Shown: positions 7,558-15,858, counted from the first letter of the stretch. The stretch is DNA of 16,280 nucleotides from Geobacteraceae bacterium (GCA_027064785.1 JAMOPE010000125.1:1-16280); one strand, 5' to 3'. A program made the numbers and translations. Notes: generated by a model not told the origin, from the letters alone.

Positions 7558-7941
7558 CTAACCTAACCAGGCTACGGCATCAATTTCCACCAGTGCCCCT
7601 TTGGGCAACCCGGCAACCTCGACAGTCACCCGGGCCGGTGCAATATCAGTGCAGTATCCGGCGTAAATATCGTTAACAATTGCAAAATCACTTAGATCCG
7701 CAAGATAAATAGTTGTCTTCACCACAGTACTAAAATCGACTCCGGCAGCAGCCAGCACCTGACACAGATTATCAAGAGCCTGGACCGTCTGTTCAACAAT
7801 ACCACCCGGTACTAACTCTCCGGTTCCGGGAATCAACGGGATCTGTCCAGAGCAATAGAGAAAGCTACCAGCCTTTATTGCCTGAGAATATGGCCCTATT
7901 GCAGCGGGGGCACTTTCTGTCGCGACCTTTTCTATTTTCAT
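7558..7941 (-). CDS. ridA: RidA family enamine/imine deaminase
   Basis: 127 residues, exact family length. RidA trimers hydrolyse reactive enamine/imine intermediates, such as those released by threonine dehydratase, before they damage PLP enzymes. GPYSQAI at 16-22, YCSGQIPL, and PARVTVEVAGLPKGALVEID at 102-121 are signatures. R104 matches the essential carboxylate-binding Arg of E. coli RidA, with E119 nearby. AGGAG lies 8 bases before the ATG. It follows the rel-type gene by 33 bases and is last in this minus-strand run, ahead of the terminator at 7481-7515. Confidence 0.95.
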   Translation of the reverse strand: MKIEKVATESAPAAIGPYSQAIKAGSFLYCSGQIPLIPGTGELVPGGIVEQTVQALDNLCQVLAAAGVDFSTVVKTTIYLADLSDFAIVNDIYAGYCTDIAPARVTVEVAGLPKGALVEIDAVAWLG

Positions 7942-7974
7942 TTCACTGTCTCCTGTTAATTCTATCGTCTCAAA

Positions 7975-10131
7975 TCAGTTTCTGATCCGCTCAACCTTTG
8001 TGACACCTTTCACCTTCTTGATCTCACGAATCACCCGATTCAGGTGTTCGAGGTTCTCGACATCGATTTCAAAAAGATTTCGTCCCTTTTTATCACCACG
8101 AGCGTGAACACTGGCACTGACTATATTCGCATCGGCATCAGCGATCGCTCCGGAAATACCGACCAACATCCCTTTTACATCAGAACAAAGGACTTGTAAC
8201 TTAACCGGGCGGGTGGTTTTACGTTGCATATCCCATTCAACATCAATGCGCCGATCAGGATCACTGGCCTGAACTTGCGGACAATCGACGGCATGAACAG
8301 CTAGCCCCCTACCGCGAGTGATAAAACCGGTAACCGGTTCACCCGGCAAGGGATTACAGCAATTGGCAAAACGGACCATGACATTATCTATTCCGCCAAT
8401 CAGAATGGCACTTTGCGGCTTCCGACGAGTAATCTTCTTGAGAACTTTTCCCAGAGCACTTGCTTTTCCCGGCAGAGCCTTTTGTTCATCCTTAGGCAGA
8501 GCATGAGAAACAATCTGACCGGCAGAAAGCTTTCCATAGCCAATCGCAGCAAAAATATCATCTGCCGATTTAAATCCGAGTTCATCAACTGCCTGGGAAA
8601 AGCTCTTCAGTGCCATCGCCCGTTTTAAGCTGTATTGATGTTTTCGCAACTCTTTTTCAAGCAACTCGCGCCCCATCTCAATACTTCGTTCGCGCTGTTC
8701 TGTTTTTACCCAGTGGCGTATCTTATTCCGCGCCTTCGAGGTTTTGACAAATGAGAGCCAATCCTTACTTGGAGTCTGATGAGCAGACGTTAGAACCTCA
8801 ACAATATCGCCATTCTTCAGTTCTGTTTTAATGGGACAAAGTTTGCCGTTAATCCTTGCTCCAACACACTGACTGCCAACGTCGGTGTGGATTGCATAGG
8901 CAAAATCGATAGGACACGCCCCTTGCGGGAGTTCTTTCACATCACCGTTCGGAGTAAAAACATAGACTTCTTCAGGAAAGAGATCGATGGATGAGACATC
9001 CGAAGAATTTCGTTCGGTACTTACATCACGCTGCCACTCGAGGACCTGCCGTAACCAGTTGAAACGTTGATCATCCCGACCCGTTACCGCAACAGCACCG
9101 TTTTCTTTATACTTCCAGTGAGCCGCGACACCTTCTTCAGCAATCCGATGCATCTCCCGGGTTCGGATCTGGATTTCCATACGCTTGGCATAAGGACCGA
9201 TGACAGTCGTATGCAACGACTGATACATATTGGTCTTTGGCATAGCAATATAGTCTTTAAACCGACCGGGGATCGGCTTCCAGGTCGCATGAACCAACCC
9301 GAGGACCTCATAACATTCGCGTACAGAATCAACCAGCACCCGGAAAGCGGTCAGGTCATAAATTTGATCGAGACCAACCCCGGTACGCTCCATTTTCCGG
9401 TAGACAGAATAGAAGTGCTTAAAGCGTCCAGTGACCTCACCTTTTAAATTATTTTCTTCAAGCAGCGCACAAATCTTGTCGCGAACCGTCGCAACATATT
9501 CCCCCCGCTCTTCTTTGTGAGCAGAAATTTTCTGTGCTAAGGCCTCATACTTTTCAGGTTCAAGAACTTTCAGCGAAAGGTCTTCCAACTCACCCTTCAG
9601 CCAGCTAATCCCCAAACGGTTCGCAAGAGGAGCATAAATTTCAAGTGTCTCTCTGGCGTATGCCTGCTGATCCTGCTCACGGCGGTTTCCAATATTCCGC
9701 ATATCACTTAAACGATCCGCAAGATAAACAAGGATAACCCGCAGATCTCGCGCCATCGCGACAAACATCTTGCGAAAACTCTCGACCTGCTGACGATTAC
9801 TCTGGCGATAAGGAATGTTGCTGATTTTGTTTCCAGTTTCAACCAAGTGAAGGATTTCGTCACCAAACTCGTTGCGCAGTTCTTCTTTCGTTGCACGTCC
9901 TGCCAACAATGAATCGTGAAGAATTCCTACAATAAGAGTCGTTTCATCAACTTTCAAGCGAGTGAGAATAGAGGCTATTTCGAGGGAGTGCTGCAGATGG
10001 TCGCGACCGTCGGCAGTTTCCTGCCCGTGATGTGCTCGGGCACAGAAGTCAGCGGCACGTTTCAACAGGTCAGAGTCAACCTGTAGATTGTTATTTTGAA
10101 TTTGTTCGTTGATTTGTTCGATTGTCATCAT
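7975..10131 (-). CDS. Long RelA/SpoT homologue: (p)ppGpp synthetase with degenerate hydrolase site
   Basis: 718 residues from the ATG at 10131. The order is HD hydrolase domain (about 20-180), synthetase (about 215-350), TGS (about 383-445), a helical/zinc-finger region with NCCNPLPGE, and a C-terminal ACT domain. The synthetase looks active: GRFKH (R236, K238), D259 in YDLTAFRV, RFKD at 290-293 (the RxKD form of bifunctional enzymes), YQSLH at 303-307 and E319 in EIQIRT. In the HD domain the metal ligands H48, H72, D73 and D139 remain. The HDxxED motif, however, reads H-D-S-L-L-A, and LADRLHNMRT reads LADRLSDMRN. Hydrolysis of ppGpp is therefore doubtful. It sits in the gmk-rpoZ-rel position. 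The start is uncertain: an in-frame GTG at 10194 would add 21 non-conserved residues, and no start has a clear Shine-Dalgarno. ATG 10131 gives the usual family length. Confidence 0.93.
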   Translation of the reverse strand: MMTIEQINEQIQNNNLQVDSDLLKRAADFCARAHHGQETADGRDHLQHSLEIASILTRLKVDETTLIVGILHDSLLAGRATKEELRNEFGDEILHLVETGNKISNIPYRQSNRQQVESFRKMFVAMARDLRVILVYLADRLSDMRNIGNRREQDQQAYARETLEIYAPLANRLGISWLKGELEDLSLKVLEPEKYEALAQKISAHKEERGEYVATVRDKICALLEENNLKGEVTGRFKHFYSVYRKMERTGVGLDQIYDLTAFRVLVDSVRECYEVLGLVHATWKPIPGRFKDYIAMPKTNMYQSLHTTVIGPYAKRMEIQIRTREMHRIAEEGVAAHWKYKENGAVAVTGRDDQRFNWLRQVLEWQRDVSTERNSSDVSSIDLFPEEVYVFTPNGDVKELPQGACPIDFAYAIHTDVGSQCVGARINGKLCPIKTELKNGDIVEVLTSAHQTPSKDWLSFVKTSKARNKIRHWVKTEQRERSIEMGRELLEKELRKHQYSLKRAMALKSFSQAVDELGFKSADDIFAAIGYGKLSAGQIVSHALPKDEQKALPGKASALGKVLKKITRRKPQSAILIGGIDNVMVRFANCCNPLPGEPVTGFITRGRGLAVHAVDCPQVQASDPDRRIDVEWDMQRKTTRPVKLQVLCSDVKGMLVGISGAIADADANIVSASVHARGDKKGRNLFEIDVENLEHLNRVIREIKKVKGVTKVERIRN

Positions 10132-10179
10132 AGCTGCGGCCGGAGAAATCGGACTCAACGTGGGAGAACAGACAGACAA

Positions 10180-10214
10180 GGCCCTCCCCTTCACACGCTG
10201 TAAAGGGGGAAGCC
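10180..10214 (-). promoter_or_regulatory. Stem-loop in the rpoZ-rel junction covering an SD-like sequence
   Basis: On the minus strand GGCTTCCCC (10214-10206) can pair with GGGGAGGGCC (10189-10180), about nine pairs with one G-U and one bulged G around a 16-base loop. The 3' arm contains the only strong purine-rich Shine-Dalgarno-like sequence near the start of the rel-type gene, 3 bases before an in-frame TTG at 10179. It could modulate translation or mark an mRNA processing site; the function is inferred. Confidence 0.4.
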
Positions 10215-10224
10215 ATCATTAAAT

Positions 10225-10431
10225 CTAACGTTTTTTTGTCGGGATATCAAACTCGACCTTGCCGGCTGCGATCTCACGAAGAGCAACAACAATTTTTTTA
10301 TTGCCCGACTTGTTCTCGATCAAAGGCTCTGCACCTTTATAAAGTTGCTTAGAGCGCTTAGCAGCGACCATGGCGAGCAAAAAACGGTTAGGAATAACAT
10401 CAAGACAATCTTCTACGGTAACACGTGCCAT
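10225..10431 (-). CDS. rpoZ: DNA-directed RNA polymerase omega subunit
   Basis: 68 residues, typical for deltaproteobacterial omega (shorter than the 91 of E. coli). Omega binds the beta' subunit, helps core assembly and, in proteobacteria, contributes to a ppGpp binding site. The start [19 protein letters not shown], the AAKRSKQL helix and the conserved [12 protein letters not shown] block identify it. The gmk stop codon is immediately followed by its ATG with no gap, so it is translated with gmk. Its position beside gmk and the rel-type gene is the widespread conserved order. Confidence 0.96.
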   Translation of the reverse strand: MARVTVEDCLDVIPNRFLLAMVAAKRSKQLYKGAEPLIENKSGNKKIVVALREIAAGKVEFDIPTKKR

Positions 10432-11061
10432 CTATTTATCTCCTTCAAACGTAAACTTATCTAACAAGTGGACATTGCGGTCGCTACGACAACGTTCCGC
10501 AGTCACTATTGCAATCAAACGATCTCTGGCAGCCTGAAAATTATCGTTGACGACAAGATAATCATACCACCGCGCCTCAGGTATCTCCTTCCGTGCATTC
10601 GCCAGACGTCGCTCAATCACGTCATCGGTCTCCGTACCACGATGGCGGAGCCGTTTTTCCAATTCTTCGTAATCAGGAGGGAGGATAAAAATAAACACCC
10701 CCTGCTGAAAGTTATTCTTGATCTGTGCCGCACCCTGACAATCGATATCAAGCAGTAAATCAATTCCACCTTTGGCAGCACCCTCAAGCGATTGCAACGA
10801 TGTCCCGTAATAGTTACCGTGAACTTCAGCCCACTCGGCAAACTGCTTTTGATCGACCATGCTCCGGAATGTGTCGGAGTCTACAAAATGGTAATCAACT
10901 CCATCAGCTTCACCATGACGACGTTTTCGCGTTGCAAACGATATAGATTGACGTAAATCAGGAAAACTGTCAACCAATTCTCGGCACAGAGAGGTTTTTC
11001 CTGCGCCGGATGGGGCAGAAACAACAAAAAGGATTCCTTCTGCCGCTGATATTTTATTCAA
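10432..11061 (-). CDS. gmk: Guanylate kinase
   Basis: 209 residues. It phosphorylates GMP to GDP with ATP, feeding GTP, dGTP and (p)ppGpp pools. The P-loop SAPSGAGKTS is at 15-24. The GMP-binding part (ISFATRKRRHGEADGVDYHF, about 40-59) and the lid region (RLRHRGTETDDVIERRL) are complete. The start is TTG, overlapping the yicC stop by 8 bases; no ATG or GTG lies between it and the P-loop, and an AGG-type site lies about 9 bases upstream. Coupled translation from yicC is likely. Confidence 0.96.
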   Translation of the reverse strand: MNKISAAEGILFVVSAPSGAGKTSLCRELVDSFPDLRQSISFATRKRRHGEADGVDYHFVDSDTFRSMVDQKQFAEWAEVHGNYYGTSLQSLEGAAKGGIDLLLDIDCQGAAQIKNNFQQGVFIFILPPDYEELEKRLRHRGTETDDVIERRLANARKEIPEARWYDYLVVNDNFQAARDRLIAIVTAERCRSDRNVHLLDKFTFEGDK

Positions 11062-11929
11062 TATTCTGTACCTGTTCGCGTATTTTTTCCAACTCCGCTT
11101 TCAATGTCACAACGTGGCGAGTGAGAGTTGAATCGTTTGACTTCGATCCCATAGTATTTGCTTCCCGATTCAACTCCTGAACTAAAAAATCGAGTTGACG
11201 ACCAACGGGCTCATCTCCCTGTAAAAGCTCACGAAACTGGCTAAGGTGGCTGTTAAAACGTGTCACCTCTTCACTGATATCACAGCGGTCGGCAAAAATA
11301 GCAATTTCCTGGGCTATCCGTTGCGGGTCACCATCATTTTCCAACAGGCGTCCCAACCGCTCCTGTAATTTTTTCTGCCATTCGATGGGGACCAGTGCAG
11401 CCAGTTTCTCAATTTCGAGCAGTGACTGGGCAAGAAAATCGAGACGATTCACAATATCAATCGCCGTCGCCTCTCCCTCTTTTTGACGCATGTCCTGAAT
11501 TGCAGCAAGAGCATCGTCAATTGCGATATCCAGACACTCTCTCAGATCATCCTGCGAGAATTCGACATCCTTCATAACCATGACATCTTTTTGCCCGGCC
11601 AGAAATTCAAGACTTATTTCACCCGATAGTCCGCTCACCTGTTTTAAAGCCTGAAATGCTTCCACATACGCTTTTGCCGCCAGTTCATCGACAACCGGCC
11701 TGTTTGTCAACGTTGCGGTATGATTTTGAGTGATAAACAGATCTATCTTTCCCCGTTTTAAAACCTTCTGTACCCGTTTTTTAATCTCTGTTTCCAGAGA
11801 AGAAAGAAAACGTGGTGATTTGATACTGATATCAGCATAACGATGGTTGACCGTTTTTATTTCGACAGAAAATGACAAGTCATTGATTTCCGCCTGGCCA
11901 CAACCGTAACCGGTCATACTTTTAATCAT
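11054..11929 (-). CDS. YicC/YloC family endoribonuclease
   Basis: 291 residues, family length. The N-terminal MIKSMTGYG, the VEIKTVNHRYADISIKSPR segment and the C-terminal block NTMGSKSNDSTLTRHVVTLK are hallmarks. E. coli YicC is an endoribonuclease implicated in small-RNA turnover, and the fold is conserved in YloC. CGGAG lies 9 bases before the ATG. It overlaps gmk by 8 bases. Many bacteria carry a small DUF370/RemA gene between yicC and gmk; here there is none. Confidence 0.93.
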   Translation of the reverse strand: MIKSMTGYGCGQAEINDLSFSVEIKTVNHRYADISIKSPRFLSSLETEIKKRVQKVLKRGKIDLFITQNHTATLTNRPVVDELAAKAYVEAFQALKQVSGLSGEISLEFLAGQKDVMVMKDVEFSQDDLRECLDIAIDDALAAIQDMRQKEGEATAIDIVNRLDFLAQSLLEIEKLAALVPIEWQKKLQERLGRLLENDGDPQRIAQEIAIFADRCDISEEVTRFNSHLSQFRELLQGDEPVGRQLDFLVQELNREANTMGSKSNDSTLTRHVVTLKAELEKIREQVQNIE

Positions 11930-11956
11930 AAAATGACACTCCGTAAAATCATAAGG

Positions 11957-12793
11957 TCAACAGTTCCAAAACAAAAGTTCCGGTTCTTCATCAAGAAGCC
12001 GATATTTCTTACAAAGACTAAAAAACAGGTTTAAGCTTTTCAGATGATCGTTCTCTAGATGATAATCGATTGTTTGCCAGTAATCCACAATAGTCTCAGC
12101 GGTCAGACCAACCTTTCCGGCAACTGATGTCGCGATAGCGAGGCTCTGTTCATCGAGACGCGCACGTGCCCGGGTTAACTGTTCCCCCAGCAGAGCCAAA
12201 TCATCAGAATGAGCACTGATGGATTTACGACAGATCATCCACAGGGCAAAAACAAACGGGAGACCGGTATTTTGATACCAGATTTCCCCGAGGTCGAATA
12301 TTTTCGTCCCGGCGGGGCAATCAGCAGCTAACTGTAAAGCACGGTCACCAATCAAAAGTGCCGGTGTACCTTGGCAGATAAGTTGTTCAATCTTTTCATC
12401 CGGAACACTGTCAGAAACATCTTGAAGCTGATAAAACTCCCGGAGAATAACCCGCATCAAATTGATAGACGTCGCTGACTCGCCCGTTATCGCGATATTA
12501 CGACCATCGAGCTCTTCCACATCTACGGGTGAAAACAACAGAACACTCTTGACCTGTTGCACCGAAGAAATCGAATGGTTAGGAAGAAGCAGATAATCTC
12601 GCCAGTGACGCGCATATTCGAAGGACGAGGAGGGGCTGACATCAAGCTGACCGCATTGTAACATCCGGTTAAGTTCCGCCGGCACACCCGAGACATAGGT
12701 TCCCTGAAATCCAGTTTCACGAAGAAAATGGAAGAAGGGAACGCAATTCAGATACGGGATATATCCTAAACGTAATTTTGCCGCTGCAACCAT
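11957..12793 (-). CDS. mqnA: Chorismate dehydratase of the futalosine menaquinone pathway
   Basis: 278 residues. MqnA converts chorismate to 3-enolpyruvylbenzoate, the first committed step of the futalosine route to menaquinone. It has a periplasmic-binding-protein-like fold but no signal peptide, as expected for the cytoplasmic enzyme. LRLGYIPYLNCVPFF at the N-terminus, DVSPSSSFEYA around 51-61, LLIGDRAL near 146-153 and DLGEIWYQNTGLPFVFALW near 168-186 are family blocks. The ATG at 12793 lacks a clear Shine-Dalgarno. It follows accC after 78 bases that hold a hairpin, and precedes yicC by 27 bases. MqnD is a related family, but the DVSPSSSFEYA and GDRAL blocks favour MqnA. Confidence 0.9.
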   Translation of the reverse strand: MVAAAKLRLGYIPYLNCVPFFHFLRETGFQGTYVSGVPAELNRMLQCGQLDVSPSSSFEYARHWRDYLLLPNHSISSVQQVKSVLLFSPVDVEELDGRNIAITGESATSINLMRVILREFYQLQDVSDSVPDEKIEQLICQGTPALLIGDRALQLAADCPAGTKIFDLGEIWYQNTGLPFVFALWMICRKSISAHSDDLALLGEQLTRARARLDEQSLAIATSVAGKVGLTAETIVDYWQTIDYHLENDHLKSLNLFFSLCKKYRLLDEEPELLFWNC

Positions 12794-12822
12794 AAACAGA
12801 AAGTCTTATCCCAAACCAACAA

Positions 12823-12844
12823 CAGGCGGGAAAAGTCCCACCTG
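12823..12844 (-). terminator. Weak hairpin after accC (possible partial terminator)
   Basis: On the minus strand CAGGTGGGA and TCCCGCCTG form a 9-bp stem with one G-U pair and a 4-base loop, about 28 bases past the accC stop. It is followed by TTGTTGGTTT, which is T-rich but interrupted. It could attenuate transcription into mqnA rather than stop it. Confidence 0.45.
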
Positions 12845-12871
12845 CCATTGAATCAATCTCACCGAGAAAGG

Positions 12872-14209
12872 TTAAATTTTAACCCGCTCAAGAAAGTTGG
12901 TATCAAAGTTACCATCATTAAATTCTTTATTCGCCATCATCTTCTGATGGAATGGTATCGTCGTTTTAATCCCCTCAATGATATACTCATCAAGAGCACA
13001 TGCCATTCTCTTAATCGCTTCTTCACGGGTATCGGCATGAACAATCAGTTTACCGATCATCGAATCGTAGTGCGGCAGGACAATATACTGATCGTACATA
13101 GCACTTTCAATCCGCACTCCCATACCACCAGGGGTATGATAACCGGTAATTTTACCCGGGAAGGGAGTAAATTTCTCAGGATCTTCGGCATTGATCCGAC
13201 ATTCGATTGCGTGACCGGAAATCGTAATATCTTCCTGCCTGTAACGTAGCGGTAGCCCTGCAGCAGAATTGATCTGCTCTTTGATAATATCAACGCCTGT
13301 GACCATTTCGGTCACCGGATGCTCAACCTGAACCCGGGTATTCATTTCCATGAAATAGAATTTACCGTCAGTATCTAGGAGATATTCAACTGTCCCGGCA
13401 CTTGAGTAACCAACCGCCTTAGCTGCAGCAACCGCACAGGAACCCATTTCCTCGCGCAACTCGGGAGAAAGTACCGGACAGGGCGACTCTTCAATCAGTT
13501 TCTGATGACGACGCTGAATAGAGCAATCACGTTCACCCAAATGAATAACATTCCCATGCTTGTCACCAAGAATCTGAATTTCAACGTGACGGGGATGCTC
13601 ACAGAACTTTTCGATGTAAACATCAGCCTTCCCAAAACCAGCTTGTGCCTCGGTACGGGCAGTTGCCAAAGCATTTCCAAGAGACGCCGGAGAATGGACA
13701 ATCTTCATACCACGACCACCACCACCGGCAGAGGCTTTGATAATAACCGGATAACCGATCCCATCGGCTATTTCCTGAGCTTCCTCAACGGTCTCAATGC
13801 TTTTATTGGTTCCCGGAAGAATAGGAACGCCGGCATCGGTCACTGTTTGGCGGGCAGAAATTTTATCACCCATACGCCGCATATTATCGGCCGTTGGCCC
13901 AATAAAAGTAATGCCACACTGCTCACAGACTTCTGCAAACTCAGCATTTTCAGAGAGAAAACCATAGCCCGGGTGAATCGCATCAGCATCAGCAATTTCT
14001 GCAGCACTGATAATCGCTTTCATATTGAGATAACTGTCAGCACTTGCCGTCGGGCCGATACAGATACTCTCGTCTGCCAGACTGACGTGCAAAGCCTCTT
14101 GGTCTGCCTCAGAGTGAACAGCGACGGACTTAATTCCCATCTCTTTACAAGCACGGATAATCCGCAGAGCGATTTCACCGCGATTTGCTATAAGTATTTT
14201 ATGAAACAT
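12872..14209 (-). CDS. accC: Acetyl-CoA carboxylase, biotin carboxylase subunit
   Basis: 445 residues. It carboxylates the biotin of AccB using bicarbonate and ATP, the first half-reaction of malonyl-CoA synthesis. The N-terminal [20 protein letters not shown], the ATP-grasp glycine loop GGGGRGM at 162-168 and [14 protein letters not shown] from 288 are diagnostic; R292 coincides with the catalytic Arg292 of E. coli. The start is set at ATG 14209, 9 bases after AGGAG. A TTG three codons upstream abuts that AGGAG directly and cannot use it. accA and accD are not in the window. The 90-base gap to accB contains a strong stem-loop. Confidence 0.97.
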   Translation of the reverse strand: MFHKILIANRGEIALRIIRACKEMGIKSVAVHSEADQEALHVSLADESICIGPTASADSYLNMKAIISAAEIADADAIHPGYGFLSENAEFAEVCEQCGITFIGPTADNMRRMGDKISARQTVTDAGVPILPGTNKSIETVEEAQEIADGIGYPVIIKASAGGGGRGMKIVHSPASLGNALATARTEAQAGFGKADVYIEKFCEHPRHVEIQILGDKHGNVIHLGERDCSIQRRHQKLIEESPCPVLSPELREEMGSCAVAAAKAVGYSSAGTVEYLLDTDGKFYFMEMNTRVQVEHPVTEMVTGVDIIKEQINSAAGLPLRYRQEDITISGHAIECRINAEDPEKFTPFPGKITGYHTPGGMGVRIESAMYDQYIVLPHYDSMIGKLIVHADTREEAIKRMACALDEYIIEGIKTTIPFHQKMMANKEFNDGNFDTNFLERVKI

Positions 14210-14218
14210 ATTTATCAA

Positions 14219-14224
14219 CTCCTG
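14219..14224 (-). promoter_or_regulatory. Ribosome binding site fixing the accC start at ATG 14209
   Basis: CAGGAG on the minus strand lies 9 bases before ATG 14209 and zero bases before the in-frame TTG at 14218. The spacing excludes the TTG, making AccC begin [11 protein letters not shown]. Confidence 0.8.
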
Positions 14225-14263
14225 ACTTGCGCAATCCTGTTTTTAACGGAATGTAAATCGTGA

Positions 14264-14295
14264 TCGGACAGGGGCTGTCCCCTTTCGAGGTCCGA
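14264..14295 (-). repeat. Stem-loop in the accB-accC gap (REP-like palindrome candidate)
   Basis: TCGGACAGGGG (14264-14274) pairs with CCCCT (14279-14283) and GTCCGA (14290-14295). This gives 11 pairs, a 4-base CTGT loop and a 6-base bulge on one side. It begins a few bases after the accB stop. There is no T-run after it on the minus strand, so it is not a classical terminator. The GGGGACAG/CTGTCCCC core resembles dispersed intergenic palindromes of many bacteria. Roles in mRNA stability or differential accB/accC output are inferred. Confidence 0.5.
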
Positions 14296-14299
14296 CAGA

Positions 14300-14764
14300 C
14301 TACAGGCGCTCGACCAGAAAGAGAGTTTCTCCAAATTCAACCGGAGTCGCATCATCCTTAACAATTTCAATAATCTTGCATTTAAACTCTGCTTCAATTT
14401 CATTGAACAACTTCATTGCTTCAACCAAGCATAAGGTCTGACCCGCTTCGACGATATCACCCACTTTAACAAAGGGATCAGCCTCCGGGGACGGCTTACG
14501 ATAAACAGTTCCAACCATCGGAGAAGGAACAACATCATATTTGTCGTTTGCAGCGGCTGCTTCAGCTGCCGGCGCCACAGCGGCAGGAGCAGCGGCAGGA
14601 GCAGCGGCAGGAGCAGCGGCAACTGCTGGAGCAGCAACATGGACAATTTCTTTATCTGGACCACGCTTGATATGAATATTTTCTTCCTGATTTTCCATAT
14701 TGAACTCAGTGATATCAGTATCGGTAATCAGCTTGATCAAAGTTTTCAGATCTTTCAGTTCCAT
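14300..14764 (-). CDS. accB: Biotin carboxyl carrier protein of acetyl-CoA carboxylase
   Basis: 154 residues. It carries biotin between AccC and the AccAD carboxyltransferase. An N-terminal segment (1-43) that docks with AccC is followed by an Ala/Pro linker (about 44-72). The lipoyl/biotinyl domain (about 76-154) contains EAMKLFNEIEAE with the biotin attachment site K118. PSPMVGTVYRKPSPEADPFV is the usual 'thumb'-bearing segment. AGGAGG lies 7 bases before the ATG and the gene follows pepP by 20 bases. The linker is encoded partly by a 12-bp tandem repeat, so its length may vary among strains. Confidence 0.97.
   Translation of the reverse strand: MELKDLKTLIKLITDTDITEFNMENQEENIHIKRGPDKEIVHVAAPAVAAAPAAAPAAAPAAVAPAAEAAAANDKYDVVPSPMVGTVYRKPSPEADPFVKVGDIVEAGQTLCLVEAMKLFNEIEAEFKCKIIEIVKDDATPVEFGETLFLVERL
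14579..14621. repeat. 12-bp tandem repeat in accB
   Basis: AGCGGCAGGAGC occurs three times without change (14579-14590, 14591-14602, 14603-14614), followed by a partial AGCGGCA to 14621. On the coding strand each unit encodes four residues of the Ala/Pro linker (APAA register). The unit is a multiple of three, so slippage would change linker length without breaking the frame. Confidence 0.92.
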
Positions 14765-14784
14765 TATGTTTCCTCCTGTAATTT

Positions 14785-15858
14785 TTAATCTAATTGTCTG
14801 AATTGTTTTGGAATGGAAGTCAGAACTTCACATCCGTGGGCGGTGACAGCAACAGTATCCTCTATTCTGACACCACCAATTTCAGGCAGATAAATGCCTG
14901 GCTCAATTGTTATAACCATACCTTCAGATAATATGGCATCAGAGCGTGATGAAACGGTCGGATATTCGTGAACATTCAGTCCAACCCCATGCCCTAAACT
15001 ATGGCCAAAATACCCTCCATACCCCTTTGATGCAATATAATTACGAGCGATTGCGTCAAGGTCACAGACAGCGAGACCCGCCTGAACCATGGACAATGCT
15101 GAATCATGAGCTTCTAACACAATATCAAAGATTTGTCGAAGGTTTCCATCAACGTTACCAACAGCAAAGGTAACAGTTTCATCCGAATGATAACCCGCGA
15201 CCCGGGTGCCAAAATCAATTGTGACCAATTCACCAGAGTGAATAACCTTATCACTGGCAACACCGTGTGGTAATGCTCCACGAACTCCCGATGCAACAAT
15301 AAAATCAAAAGAATTTTCTTCTCCACCAAGCCGTTTCAGTGAAAATTCAAGTTCAAGCGCAATCTCACGCTCCGTAATACCCGCTTTAATACGAGGTAAG
15401 ATCGTATCAAAAGCCTGATGATTCAGAGTTGCAGCAGCTTTCAAATAATCGAGCTCAGACTGTTCTTTTAACCCGCGCAAAGGATCGAGCTGAGTACCAA
15501 GTTGAATCCAGTTAATTTTGTCACCAGTCAACGACGAAAGTTCATCAAATAGAGCAACGCTGATTGATGCGGCATCAAAACCAACATTTATGAAATGGCG
15601 ACTTGCTAGGTTTTCTTCGACCCCCTTCAGTTTGTTTTTATAACAATCAATACACGTTGCTGTCACTTCATCTCGTGCCTGCTCAGTATATCGTGCGTCG
15701 GTTAAAAAAATAATTTCATCGGCACTAATAAGCAAAACGCCATCTGTGCCGGTAAATCCGCACAGATAGCGTATATTTGTCAGTCCGAATATCAGGACAG
15801 CGTCAAGGTTTTCGCTGACAAGCAGAGTCCTGATGTTATTTATACGTTGCCTAGTCAC
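14785..15858 (-). CDS. pepP: Xaa-Pro aminopeptidase (M24B family)
   Basis: 357 residues from GTG 15858. A cytoplasmic dimetal peptidase removing N-terminal residues before proline. An N-terminal creatinase-like domain (about 1-120) precedes the pita-bread catalytic domain. Numbered from this start, the metal ligands are D215 (TIDFG), D226 (YHSDE), H290 (GHSLGHGVG), E319 (IEPGIY) and E333 (RIED), all present. It resembles the YqhT type that sits next to aroQ and accB in many genomes. An in-frame ATG at 15879 would add seven residues but overlaps aroQ by 29 bases with no Shine-Dalgarno. The GTG has a weak GGGG 5 bases upstream and gives the family's N-terminus, [12 protein letters not shown]. 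In many relatives efp lies between pepP and accB; here it does not. Confidence 0.92.
   Translation of the reverse strand: MTRQRINNIRTLLVSENLDAVLIFGLTNIRYLCGFTGTDGVLLISADEIIFLTDARYTEQARDEVTATCIDCYKNKLKGVEENLASRHFINVGFDAASISVALFDELSSLTGDKINWIQLGTQLDPLRGLKEQSELDYLKAAATLNHQAFDTILPRIKAGITEREIALELEFSLKRLGGEENSFDFIVASGVRGALPHGVASDKVIHSGELVTIDFGTRVAGYHSDETVTFAVGNVDGNLRQIFDIVLEAHDSALSMVQAGLAVCDLDAIARNYIASKGYGGYFGHSLGHGVGLNVHEYPTVSSRSDAILSEGMVITIEPGIYLPEIGGVRIEDTVAVTAHGCEVLTSIPKQFRQLD

Noticed and set aside
14216..14218. TTG as the accC start
   Set aside because: The only Shine-Dalgarno touches it with zero spacing; ATG 14209 has ideal spacing and matches the family N-terminus.
13505..14263. 252-codon open frame on the plus strand
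   Set aside because: It lies entirely antisense to accC, has no recognisable protein features, and is a reading-frame shadow of a highly conserved gene.
14579..14621. Tandem repeat as a CRISPR or regulatory iteron array
   Set aside because: The units are contiguous 12-mers with no spacers, lie in frame inside accB and encode the expected Ala/Pro linker.
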